Below, in pieces: positions 1 to 6,775 of a stretch of 9,142 nucleotides of DNA (position 1 is its first letter; every line of letters starts with the position of its first letter). Source of the stretch: an uncultured bacterium (GTDB lineage: Bacteria; Cyanobacteriota; Vampirovibrionia; Gastranaerophilales; Gastranaerophilaceae). Below the pieces are notes generated by a model. The model saw only the letters and a list, made by a program, of their open reading frames with translations, made no database searches and was not told the DNA's origin. The position numbers and the translations under genes are program-made. The stretch is from positions 1 to 9,142 of the forward strand of contig USHE01000072.1 in the NCBI GenBank assembly GCA_900554385.1. Direction: 5' to 3'.

Positions 1-2547
1 GTTAAAGTATTTGTTTGCGACTTCTATAATGTCTGATTCTGTTACTGAATTAATCAGTTTTTCGTATTCATCTGTAAAATTGTATCCGGCTCCTATTGTT
101 TCAAACCAGCCAACTGTGGCGGCTTTATCCAGATTTGTTTCCTGTGAGAGTATGAAATGACCGATAAGTTTTTCTTTTGCTTCTTCCAATTCTTTTGTGC
201 CGACAAATTCTGTTTTTAGTTTATTAATTTCAGCCATCAGCATATTTTTTGATTTTTCAAGTGTTTGCGGATTTGTTCCTATGTAAACCATAAACGCTCC
301 TTTTAGTGCATTTGCAGAATAGCTAGAGCCTAACTGGTATGCTAATCCATGCTGATCTCTGAGGTTTTTGAATAATCTTGAACTCATACCTGTACCAAGG
401 AGTGAATCTATTACTTGTAATGTTGCAAAGTCTTTTTTGTTATTAATCCCTGCGGTTTGCCAGCCAAGGAAAATCCAGTCAGTATTTGTGTCAGGAGCTT
501 CTTTTATGGATTCTTTTGAGGTCTTTATTGGTGTTATTTCCTTAATATGAGGAGTGAATGCAAATTTGTCCTTGTCTGTGGATTTGAACATTGATGAAAA
601 TGCTTTAATGGTTTTGTCTTTGTCAACATTCCCGTTGATTGATACGACAATATTTTGCGGTGCAAAAATTTTGTTGTAATAGGTTATGATATCTTCCCGC
701 GAAATTGTTGGAATATTTTTTTCAAATTCGTGTGTTGAATTTGAGTAAGGCGTATTTTCAAAAATAAGATGTTTATATTCTTCAATTGCAACTTGCAGTG
801 GAATATCTCGGGTTTGTTTGATTGAGTTAAGTTTATCATTTTTCACTTTTTCGATTTCGTAATCGCTGAAAGTTGCATTATTAATTATTTCATTTAAAAG
901 CGAAAGCGTTTTATCGTATTCATTTTTTGTTGTAAGAACTGTTACGGAAAAAGCGTCTGAACGGACAGACGGAGCAATTTTAATCCCGTTGTCTTCCAGT
1001 ATTTCTGCAAGTTCAAGGTGAGAATATTTTTTAGTACCTTTTAACATTGTAGATGCGGTAAGGCTGGAAATTCCGTATTTGGGTTGAAGAAAATTTCCGC
1101 CTTTTGCAAAAATATTAATTGCAATTATTTCGTTTGAGGTATTTGGGGTTAGAAGGATTGTCGTGCCATTGGAAAGCTCGTATTTCTGAGTTGTTTTGTT
1201 TTCACTGACAAGTTTATGGCTTATCGTAGGAGATGTTTTATTTGCAATTTCTTTTTCTTTAGAGGCTTCCGGCAGCACTATAGATACAGCGGATTTGTTA
1301 ATCCCGAGATATTTGTTTGCGACTCGTTTTACATCTTCAGGAGTAACTTTTTTTATGTTTTCTACATAATTATCATATATCTGAATATCGTTTCCGGTTA
1401 CCATAATATAGCCGATTTCCTGAGCGATATTAGATATGGATTCTCTTTCGTAGTAGGTATTACGTTCAATTATGTTTTTGGCAAGGTTTACCTGTTCTGA
1501 GGTTACTCCGTCTTTTTTAACCTGTTTTATTATGTCAAAAATGTTTTTTTCAAGTTTTTGAAGTTTATCAGGTGTAAAGTTTGCAGAAATATAGAAGATT
1601 CCATCGTCTTTAAATCCTGCATTTGATGCTGAAATTGAATATGCTAATTGTAATTTGTCTTTTATTTCCTGATAAAACAAAGAGGAACGTCCTTCTCCGA
1701 GTATTGTTGCCAGTACATCGAGAGCGTAGCCGTCATTGTCGTTAATTGGAACACTTCTAAAACCAATCAGCATATAGCCTGATTGAGCAGGAAGATATTG
1801 AATTTTCTTAGCTTGTTCAGTTAATTGTTTTTCTTTCGGATAGTTTACTTTTGGTGCTTTTTGAGGATTCCCGTTGAAATTCTGTTTTACTTTTGCAAGT
1901 GCTTCTTCTGCATTAACATCGCCTACTATAACAGTTACCATATTGGCAGGGGAATACCAGGTGTTATAAAAGTTAAGAATTTCATCTCTTGGAATAGTTT
2001 CGATGATTTTTTTTGTACCGATAACTTTTCTCTTGTAAGGATGGGTTGTGTATAACATACTTACAAGATTATCGTATACAACGTGGTCCGGAGAGTTTTC
2101 GTCTTTAGAAATTTCTTCCAGAACAACTTTTCTTTCTTTTTCAAGTTCTTTTCTTGGAATAAGCGGGTTCATCAGCATATCTGCGTGAAGTTCAAGTGCT
2201 TCATTAAAATATTTTGACGGGATTGTGATATAGTAATGCGTAAAATCCTTGCTTGTTGCCGCATTTGTGATAGCCCCTTTAGTTTCAAGCAATTTGTCGA
2301 ATTCTCCTGGTTCGTGATTTTTTGAGCCTTTAAAGAACAAGTGTTCCAAAAAATGTGCCGTCCCGTTATTTTTATCGTTTTCATTAATAGAGCCGGTTTT
2401 AATCCAGGTATCCATAGTCACTATTGGATTAGTTTTTACTTTTTTAATAATAACAGTTTGACCATTGTCCAGAGTGTAAACACTTTCTGCTGCAAAAACA
2501 AATGAGCCTGCGAATAATACGGCTAAAGTTATAAATATTTTCTTCAT
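1..2547 (-). CDS. Secreted two-repeat M16 (insulinase/pitrilysin-family) zinc peptidase, 3' end outside window
   Basis: An uninterrupted minus-strand frame of 849 codons runs from ATG 2547-2545 to the window edge with no stop, so the C-terminus is missing. The start is supported by a Shine-Dalgarno AGAGGGG just upstream. Residues 1-21 look like a Sec signal peptide (MKK, hydrophobic core, FVFAA before Glu-Ser), so the protein probably acts outside the cytoplasm. The inverted zinc motif HFLEH is at 65-69. Glu138 and Glu145 sit in a KERKVVLEEI segment, and Glu145 is 76 residues after His69, the spacing expected for the third zinc ligand. A second M16 repeat starts near 456. There the HxxEH positions align with Ser495, Ala498 and Ser499, so this half is catalytically dead. 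It keeps the substrate-binding Arg/Tyr signature (SSRLF, Arg724; GLAY, Tyr737). An active plus an inactive half in one chain is usual for bacterial M16 proteases that degrade peptides in a clam-shell chamber. The substrate is unknown. The gene is divergent from thrS. Confidence 0.93.
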   Translation of the reverse strand, partial: MKKIFITLAVLFAGSFVFAAESVYTLDNGQTVIIKKVKTNPIVTMDTWIKTGSINENDKNNGTAHFLEHLFFKGSKNHEPGEFDKLLETKGAITNAATSKDFTHYYITIPSKYFNEALELHADMLMNPLIPRKELEKERKVVLEEISKDENSPDHVVYDNLVSMLYTTHPYKRKVIGTKKIIETIPRDEILNFYNTWYSPANMVTVIVGDVNAEEALAKVKQNFNGNPQKAPKVNYPKEKQLTEQAKKIQYLPAQSGYMLIGFRSVPINDNDGYALDVLATILGEGRSSLFYQEIKDKLQLAYSISASNAGFKDDGIFYISANFTPDKLQKLEKNIFDIIKQVKKDGVTSEQVNLAKNIIERNTYYERESISNIAQEIGYIMVTGNDIQIYDNYVENIKKVTPEDVKRVANKYLGINKSAVSIVLPEASKEKEIANKTSPTISHKLVSENKTTQKYELSNGTTILLTPNTSNEIIAINIFAKGGNFLQPKYGISSLTASTMLKGTKKYSHLELAEILEDNGIKIAPSVRSDAFSVTVLTTKNEYDKTLSLLNEIINNATFSDYEIEKVKNDKLNSIKQTRDIPLQVAIEEYKHLIFENTPYSNSTHEFEKNIPTISREDIITYYNKIFAPQNIVVSINGNVDKDKTIKAFSSMFKSTDKDKFAFTPHIKEITPIKTSKESIKEAPDTNTDWIFLGWQTAGINNKKDFATLQVIDSLLGTGMSSRLFKNLRDQHGLAYQLGSSYSANALKGAFMVYIGTNPQTLEKSKNMLMAEINKLKTEFVGTKELEEAKEKLIGHFILSQETNLDKAATVGWFETIGAGYNFTDEYEKLINSVTESDIIEVANKYFN

Positions 2548-2629
2548 AATATCCCCTCTTAAAATAATAATACTCTATAGATACATATTACTATAAATTT
2601 TATTTTAATAAAATAGTCCGGTGAGAGAA

Positions 2630-2744
2630 TTGAAATCTTGTAAAGCATTTTTATTAGTGGTAACCTATCAGTGTACACAGTTAAGGGGATCCACCCTGAG
2701 TGCTTCTTCCGAATGTTGTCGGTTGAGGCGGAAAGGATAGAAAA
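2630..2744 (+). promoter_or_regulatory. thrS promoter and potentially structured 5' leader
   Basis: A possible promoter is TTGAAA (2630-2635), 16 bp, TATTAG (2652-2657); the -10 is weak. That gives a leader of roughly 80 nt before thrS. Several short pairings are visible: AGGG 2684-2687 with CCCT 2694-2697; CCGA 2709-2712 with TCGG 2719-2722 around loop AUGUUG; TTCCG 2707-2711 with CGGAA 2729-2733; CTATC 2665-2669 with GATAG 2736-2740. The last two use bases in or beside the Shine-Dalgarno AAAGGA (2732-2737), and the CCGA and TTCCG stems are mutually exclusive. This could be translational control of thrS, but the stems are short and no known riboswitch or T-box consensus is recognisable. The rest of the divergent gap (2548-2629) is AT-rich and I see no convincing M16 promoter in it. 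Confidence 0.35.
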
Positions 2745-4550
2745 ATGGAAAAAAACAAAGAAACTTTAGGAGTATTAAGACACTCCACATCTCACATTAT
2801 GGCACAGGCTGTTCAGAAGCTCTTTCCTTCGGCAAAGTTGGCTATCGGACCTTCTACGGACACCGGTTTTTATTACGATTTTGATTTGACTGATGGGCAT
2901 GCTTTTACTGAAGATGACCTTAAAAAAATCGAAGATGAGATGAAAAACATCATTAAACAAAACCTTACTTTTGAGAGATATGAGGTTAAGGATGTTGATG
3001 CGAAAATTGCCGAATTTAAAAAAGATGGTGAAATTTACAAAGCAGAATTGCTGGAAGAACACAGAAATGACAAACCAACTCTGTTCTTGTCGAAAGATAA
3101 AGACGGAAATGTTTTGTTTAACGACCTTTGTGCAGGACCTCATATTCCAAACACTTCTTATATCAAAGGTAATGCAATTAAATTATTAAAAGTTGCAGGT
3201 GCTTATTGGCGCGGCAACGAAAAAAATAAAATGCTTCAAAGAATTTATGCAACAGTATTCTGGACAAAGGAAGATTTGGCTGATTATTTGAATTTCCTTG
3301 AAGAAGCTGAAAAACGTGACCACCGTAAACTTGGTGCAAAACTCGATTTGTTCTCAACAAGAGAAGAATTAGGCGGAGGGCTTGTTCTATGGCATCCTAA
3401 TCTTGCTGTTGTTCGTGAAGAAATTGAAAATTACTGGAGAACTGAACACAGAAAACGCGGTTACGTTATTGTTAATTCTCCGCATATCGCAAAATCTAAG
3501 TTGTGGGAAATTTCCGGTCACGCTGACCACTATAGAGAAAATATGTTCTTTATTCAAAAAGATGAAGACAGCGATGATCAATTTATTTTGAAACCAATGA
3601 ATTGTCCTTTCCACATCTTGATTTATCAGGCAAACAGACATTCCTATCGTTCGCTGCCGCTTCGTATGGCTGAACTTGGTACTGTTTACAGAAAAGAAAA
3701 ATCAGGGGCTTTATCCGGTTTAACCCGCGTACAAGGTTTTACTCAAGATGATGCTCACGTTTTTTGTACTCCGGAACAGCTTGTTGATGAAATTAACGAA
3801 ATTATTGATTTTGTTGCGGATACAATGGCAATGTTCAATATGAAGTTTGAAGTTGAACTTTCTACACGCCCTGAAAGCTTTGTAGGTGAAATTGAAAACT
3901 GGAACAGAGCAGAAGCAGGCTTGAAAGAAGCTATGGACAGACGCGGTATGTCTTACGAAATTAATGAAGGCGACGGTGCTTTCTATGGTCCGAAAATTGA
4001 CTTTAAAGTGAAAGACGCAATCGGCAGAACTTGGCAGTGTGCTACAATTCAGTTAGACTTTAACCTTCCTGAAAGATTTGATATCAAATATCAGGACAAA
4101 GACGGTCAAATGAAAACACCTGTTATGCTTCACCGTGTAATTTTCGGTTCTATGGAACGTTTCCATGGTATTTTGATTGAACACTATGCAGGCGCATTCC
4201 CGACTTGGTTAGCTCCAACTCAAGTTGCAATTGTTCCTATTTCAAACGAAAAACACGCAGACTTTGCAGAAGAAGTTTACAAAAAAATGCGTGCAGCAGG
4301 CATAAGAGCAAAACTTGATGATCGTTCTGAAAGTATGAATTACAAAATCAGAGAAAGTTTGCAAGATAAGAAAATACCTTATGTCTGCGTAATTGGAGAT
4401 AAGGAAATTGAAGCAAACTCTGTTGCGGTTCGTGCAAGAGGAATTGGACAGGTTGGTACAATGGGTGTTGATGAATTTATTTCTAAAGTAGAAGAAGAAA
4501 TTCACGCTCGCCGTGCAGACTCTTTTGCAAAGGAGCTTGCTAAAGCGTAA
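2745..4550 (+). CDS. thrS: Threonyl-tRNA synthetase, form without TGS domain
   Basis: A class II aminoacyl-tRNA synthetase that charges tRNA-Thr with threonine in the cytoplasm. The 601-aa protein begins directly in the editing domain, with HSTSH at 13-17 and DLCAGPH at 127-133; all editing-site His, Cys and Asp residues are present, so removal of mischarged serine should work. The catalytic core follows, with Cys287 (MNCPFH), His338 (DDAH) and His463 (LHRVIFGS) as the active-site zinc ligands, motif 2 Arg316 and motif 3 Arg472. A C-terminal anticodon-binding domain spans about 487-590 (LAPTQVAIVPIS onward). The roughly 60-residue TGS domain found at the N-terminus of E. coli ThrRS is absent, as in cyanobacterial enzymes. 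The start is supported by AAAGGA seven bases upstream, and no in-frame extension is needed. The gene appears monocistronic and ends at a strong terminator. Confidence 0.98.
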   Translation: MEKNKETLGVLRHSTSHIMAQAVQKLFPSAKLAIGPSTDTGFYYDFDLTDGHAFTEDDLKKIEDEMKNIIKQNLTFERYEVKDVDAKIAEFKKDGEIYKAELLEEHRNDKPTLFLSKDKDGNVLFNDLCAGPHIPNTSYIKGNAIKLLKVAGAYWRGNEKNKMLQRIYATVFWTKEDLADYLNFLEEAEKRDHRKLGAKLDLFSTREELGGGLVLWHPNLAVVREEIENYWRTEHRKRGYVIVNSPHIAKSKLWEISGHADHYRENMFFIQKDEDSDDQFILKPMNCPFHILIYQANRHSYRSLPLRMAELGTVYRKEKSGALSGLTRVQGFTQDDAHVFCTPEQLVDEINEIIDFVADTMAMFNMKFEVELSTRPESFVGEIENWNRAEAGLKEAMDRRGMSYEINEGDGAFYGPKIDFKVKDAIGRTWQCATIQLDFNLPERFDIKYQDKDGQMKTPVMLHRVIFGSMERFHGILIEHYAGAFPTWLAPTQVAIVPISNEKHADFAEEVYKKMRAAGIRAKLDDRSESMNYKIRESLQDKKIPYVCVIGDKEIEANSVAVRARGIGQVGTMGVDEFISKVEEEIHARRADSFAKELAKA

Positions 4551-4584
4551 ATCCATTTTGTACTTATGAGCGAATAACGTATAT

Positions 4585-4615
4585 AAAAACAGACTGTTTC
4601 GGCAGTCTGTTTTTT
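4585..4615. terminator. Bidirectional intrinsic terminator between thrS and the XRE gene
   Basis: CAGACTG (4590-4596), loop TTTCGG, CAGTCTG (4603-4609) is followed by six T on the plus strand (4610-4615) and preceded by five A (4585-4589), which read as a T-run on the minus strand. It therefore serves both convergent genes. Its right edge overlaps the stop codon of the minus-strand regulator by two bases. Confidence 0.9.
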
Positions 4616-4829
4616 AATTCTTTTGTTTTGGAATGTATAATATTTTGTAATCTAAGGCTTCCAGTATAATCTCAAATTCTTTCAATGTAATGGTATTGTT
4701 CTTTAATTTTTGTGACAAATTCTGAATTGAAAAATTTTTCCCTTTTTTTTCTGCAATAACCCGTGCAAGCTGAGTTAGAGTCATATCTTTGTCTATTAAT
4801 AGTTTTCTAATATCGTTACAAATACTCAT
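4614..4829 (-). CDS. Small XRE-type helix-turn-helix DNA-binding protein
   Basis: Starting at the ATG at 4829 this gives 71 aa beginning MSICNDIRKLLIDKDMTLTQ. The fold signature is seen directly: a first helix with MTLTQLARVIAEK, then a recognition-helix-like SIQNLSQKLKNNTITLKEFEIILEAL, and a short tail ending KQKN. This is the whole length of a stand-alone XRE/Cro-like domain with no effector domain. Upstream in-frame starts exist at 4844 (ATG) and 4847 (TTG). None of the three has a clear Shine-Dalgarno. I chose 4829 because the helix-turn-helix normally begins there and because the likely minus-strand promoter would start transcription only a few bases upstream. It is divergent from the pilin-like gene, and paired AT-rich repeats between them are a plausible binding site, so it may control that gene and itself. 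The target is inference. Confidence 0.78.
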   Translation of the reverse strand: MSICNDIRKLLIDKDMTLTQLARVIAEKKGKNFSIQNLSQKLKNNTITLKEFEIILEALDYKILYIPKQKN

Positions 4830-4837
4830 TATACAAG

Positions 4838-4866
4838 AATACATCAAGTTTTAATCATATTGACAA
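4838..4866 (-). promoter_or_regulatory. Candidate promoter of the XRE gene
   Basis: Minus-strand TTGTCA (4866-4861), 17-bp spacer, TGTATT (4843-4838). The -35 matches well and the -10 matches at four of six positions. It would start RNA near 4831, making an ATG at 4829 almost leaderless. Its -35 lies on top of the -35 of the opposite promoter, so the two would compete for polymerase. Confidence 0.4.
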
Positions 4867-4888
4867 TTTTAAATATATAATTTATATT
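4860..4888 (+). promoter_or_regulatory. Sigma-70-type promoter of the pilin-like gene
   Basis: TTGACA (4860-4865), 17-bp spacer, TATATT (4883-4888). The -35 is perfect and the -10 matches at five of six positions. Transcription would start near 4895, giving a leader of about 29 nt that contains the ribosome binding site AAGGA (4910-4914) nine bases before ATG 4924. Confidence 0.7.
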
Positions 4889-4903
4889 TAAATATATAAT
4901 TTA
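4868..4903. repeat. Two identical 17-bp AT-rich direct repeats, period 19 bp
   Basis: TTTAAATATATAATTTA occurs at 4868-4884 and again, identical, at 4887-4903 with a 2-bp gap. Each copy is close to an inverted repeat. Together they cover the spacer, the -10 and the start of transcription of the pilin-like gene, and lie next to a gene for a helix-turn-helix protein. That position suits a repressor operator. AT-rich sequence makes chance repeats more likely, but two perfect 17-mers this close are unusual. Confidence 0.6.
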
Positions 4904-4923
4904 AAATGTAAGGAAGTTGAAAT

Positions 4924-5658
4924 ATGGCAATTTTTAAAAATTTATCTGGTTGCAACAGAAGATGTTTGGCGTTTACGTTAGCAGAAGTTTTGATAACTCT
5001 TGGAATTATCGGGGTAGTGGCTTCAATGACGCTACCAACGGTTGTTCAAAAGTACAGAAATCAGGTTGTCGAAACTCGGTTAAAGAAATTTTACACCGTT
5101 TTTAATCAAGCAATACGCTTAGCTGAGGTTGAGTATGGCGATAAAAAGGATTGGTATATTGATGCAAGCGGAGTTGAGTTGGACGAAGACGGCAACCCTA
5201 TCTTAAGCACTTCAAGAATTGACCAATGGTTTAGTAAATATTTATCAAGTTTTATTGTAATAAAAAGGAAATCAGATACGCGTGGGCGGCTTTTGTATTA
5301 TCTTCCGGACGGCAGTGCTTTTCAACTGGGAACTTCTGGGAATGCTTCTTTAAGAGATATCTATTTTTATCCGGGTAATCCTGATAAGTGCCAAGGTGAT
5401 GCTGCCGATACTGTTGGCAGATGTGTATGGACGTTTGAATATCGACCTGTAGCATCAAGTGATATTAGATGGAAGTATGGATATAACAAAGGTCTTGAAT
5501 CTTTTTTTTATAGTTGGGATGGTAGTGACAGTATGTTGAAATCTGATCGGGAGAGAGGTTGTTATGTTAATTCTGAATTAAAATCTTTTTGTTCAAGAAT
5601 TATACAAATGAATAATTGGAAAATTCCAAAAGATTATCCATATAACGTTTATTATTGA
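4924..5658 (+). CDS. Type IV pilin/pseudopilin-like protein with prepilin cleavage/methylation N-terminus
   Basis: A 244-aa protein with a 16-residue basic leader (Lys5, Arg12, Arg13) ending LA, then FTLAEVLITLGIIGVVASM. Prepilin peptidase would cut between Ala16 and Phe17; Glu21 is the conserved +5 glutamate. Ala rather than Gly before the cut is tolerated in this family. The hydrophobic helix spans about 17-40, followed by the amphipathic helix and a globular domain to the C-terminus. Mature-part cysteines 156, 167, 213 and 223 could form two disulfides, which fits an exported domain. The tail is rich in Trp and Tyr (NNWKIPKDYPY). Such proteins are minor pilins or pseudopilins of type IV pilus or type II secretion machines. 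No assembly gene is nearby, so which machine it serves cannot be read here. The start is fixed by AAGGA at 4910-4914. The stop lies 3 bp from the stop of the convergent next gene. Confidence 0.9.
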   Translation: MAIFKNLSGCNRRCLAFTLAEVLITLGIIGVVASMTLPTVVQKYRNQVVETRLKKFYTVFNQAIRLAEVEYGDKKDWYIDASGVELDEDGNPILSTSRIDQWFSKYLSSFIVIKRKSDTRGRLLYYLPDGSAFQLGTSGNASLRDIYFYPGNPDKCQGDAADTVGRCVWTFEYRPVASSDIRWKYGYNKGLESFFYSWDGSDSMLKSDRERGCYVNSELKSFCSRIIQMNNWKIPKDYPYNVYY

Positions 5659-5661
5659 TTT

Positions 5662-6465
5662 TTATATTAAGTTATCCAAAAAGTAATCATAAATCTGTCG
5701 TGCAACAGATTCTGTTTTTGTTTTAGATGTATTATTTGCGTAGTTGTTTGAATTTTGGAAAAATTTCATATCATCTTTCAAGAGGTTTATCTTTTCTATG
5801 CGGTAAGCATCTTTTTGAGCAGTTGGCAGGGTTTTTAAATCTTCATGCGCATATACAGCTACTCTAAACCTATCATATAACGAGTCTAAAATCTCATTTC
5901 TTGCATTTTCGGATTTGAATAGTGCCGGCTCGTTTATGTTACTGATTTCTTTCAAAATTACTGCCAATTTTTTTCGATTTTCCGGCGGAACGTTGGAGAA
6001 TTCTGAAAGCGGAGATGTTGATGTCTTAAGTTCATTTTCTGCAAACTCAAGGATTGCGAACCTTTCATCTTCTGGGTTGTCGGCAACAAGTTTTACCAGT
6101 TTTTTTATAAAATGTTTATCAGGTTTTTGACCGTTTTCGTTATTCTCAACTGTCAAAACCTCTTGTAATACATTCGGCTGTTCGGATGTGTTTTTGTTTT
6201 TGCGTAAATCTGAGATAATTTCAGAGATATCGTCTTCTGCAAATTTGCGGCAGCGTCCTTCGCGAACTTTTCTCAAAAGATGTATGCATTCTTCTTCTAT
6301 ATAATTCTGACCTTTTGCGAGAGAGCCAAAAGCTATATTAAGTCCTTTTGTGTTATAAATAGACGTTTGTACCTGCTTATCGGCATTGCAAGCAGTTTGT
6401 TTATTTGCCGGCTGCCGAGAGTAGTATCGTTGTTGTATAGGATGTGATTGTATATTTTGTATCAT
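5662..6465 (-). CDS. Hypothetical protein, 267 aa, mostly helical, no recognised domain
   Basis: I do not recognise this protein. The start ATG at 6465-6463 has AAGAGG about eight bases upstream. Residues 1-40 are low in hydrophobicity and rich in Gln, Asn and Tyr, with no signal peptide or membrane segment, so it is probably cytoplasmic or exported by an unknown route. A short NIAFGSL segment sits at 43-49 where the disordered N-terminus ends. From about 55 on, the sequence looks like a string of amphipathic helices (for example FIKKLVKLVADN and RFAILEFAENEL), broken by Asn- and Ser-rich linkers at 90-117 and 238-252. It may act through protein-protein contacts, but nothing shows a function. 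It is convergent with the pilin-like gene, and the likely terminator of that gene is read through on its antisense strand. Confidence 0.82.
   Translation of the reverse strand: MIQNIQSHPIQQRYYSRQPANKQTACNADKQVQTSIYNTKGLNIAFGSLAKGQNYIEEECIHLLRKVREGRCRKFAEDDISEIISDLRKNKNTSEQPNVLQEVLTVENNENGQKPDKHFIKKLVKLVADNPEDERFAILEFAENELKTSTSPLSEFSNVPPENRKKLAVILKEISNINEPALFKSENARNEILDSLYDRFRVAVYAHEDLKTLPTAQKDAYRIEKINLLKDDMKFFQNSNNYANNTSKTKTESVARQIYDYFLDNLI
5692..5724 (+). terminator. Intrinsic terminator of the pilin-like gene, inside the convergent CDS
   Basis: AATCTGT (5692-5698), loop CGTGCA, ACAGATT (5705-5711), then CTG and a T-rich tract 5715-5724 (TTTTTGTTTT). The orientation fits termination of plus-strand transcripts about 35 bp after the pilin-like stop. 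The hairpin lies wholly inside the last codons of the minus-strand 267-aa gene. The T-run is three bases removed from the stem, which may weaken it. Confidence 0.6.
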
Positions 6466-6544
6466 AGCTATGCCTCTTTTTCAGATATAAGAGATGTGAA
6501 AGTCAACTATTGCTTTATTTAGATAGTTTTATTTACAAATATTA

Positions 6545-6572
6545 ATAAAGCGGTCATGCTAGACCGCTTTAT
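6545..6572 (-). terminator. Strong hairpin ending the flavodiiron/59-aa operon
   Basis: ATAAAGCGGTC (6545-6555), loop ATGCTA, GACCGCTTTAT (6562-6572) is a perfect 11-bp stem starting one base after the stop of the 59-aa gene. On the minus strand it is followed by TTTAT, then TAATATTTG, a weak U-tract, so termination is likely but not textbook. The remainder of the gap (6466-6544) shows no clear promoter for the 267-aa gene. Confidence 0.7.
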
Positions 6573-6573
6573 C

Positions 6574-6753
6574 TTATTTGTTGTCTTTGTTATCCGTTTT
6601 TTCGGAGGAAGTAAATGTATCTTTTTTAGGTGATCTGACTAATTTGTCGGGGGATTTTTCCATATAAGAAGTTTTGTCTTTTTTTACTCTTGATGTTTCC
6701 CCGATTTGGCTGTCTTTTTTCAGCCCCAGTTTAATCATAATATCTGTAGCCAT
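6574..6753 (-). CDS. Small highly charged hypothetical protein (59 aa) in the flavodiiron operon
   Basis: The frame could open further upstream, but a strong Shine-Dalgarno AGGGAGGA directly before ATG 6753-6751 fixes the start, giving MATDIMIKLGLKKDSQIGE at the N-terminus. The remaining forty residues are dominated by Lys, Ser, Thr and Asp with almost no hydrophobic residues, so the tail is probably disordered. There is no cysteine, histidine cluster, signal peptide or membrane segment. The gene begins 22 bp after the flavodiiron stop on the same strand and is followed at once by a hairpin, so it is the last gene of that transcript. A link to oxygen defence rests on position only. I do not recognise a family. 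Confidence 0.7.
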   Translation of the reverse strand: MATDIMIKLGLKKDSQIGETSRVKKDKTSYMEKSPDKLVRSPKKDTFTSSEKTDNKDNK

Positions 6754-6775
6754 ATTTTCCTCCCTTATTTTATGG

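Noticed and set aside
2172..2384. 70-codon open frame on the minus strand
   Set aside because: It overlaps the M16 peptidase gene on the same strand in another frame, right across the HFLEH-coding region; the M16 frame has clear family signatures and this one has none.
2671..2678. Palindrome GTGTACAC in the thrS leader as a protein-binding site
   Set aside because: Only the 8-bp core is symmetric, with no extension or second copy in the window, so chance is a sufficient explanation.
2683..2698. Minus-strand AGGGTGGATCCCC resembling the T-box core AGGGTGGNACCGCG
   Set aside because: The match stops after TGG-A, it points toward the M16 peptidase rather than thrS, and there is no room or sequence for stem I, specifier loop and terminator of a T-box riboswitch.
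2775..3143. 122-codon open frame antisense to thrS
   Set aside because: It lies opposite the ThrRS editing domain, has composition expected of a shadow frame, no ribosome binding site and no recognisable motif. The same applies to 4242-4556 and 3387-3641.
5616..5629. TTGGAA/TTCCAA inverted repeat as a terminator for the 267-aa gene
   Set aside because: The arms are only 2 bp apart and no T-run follows on the minus strand.
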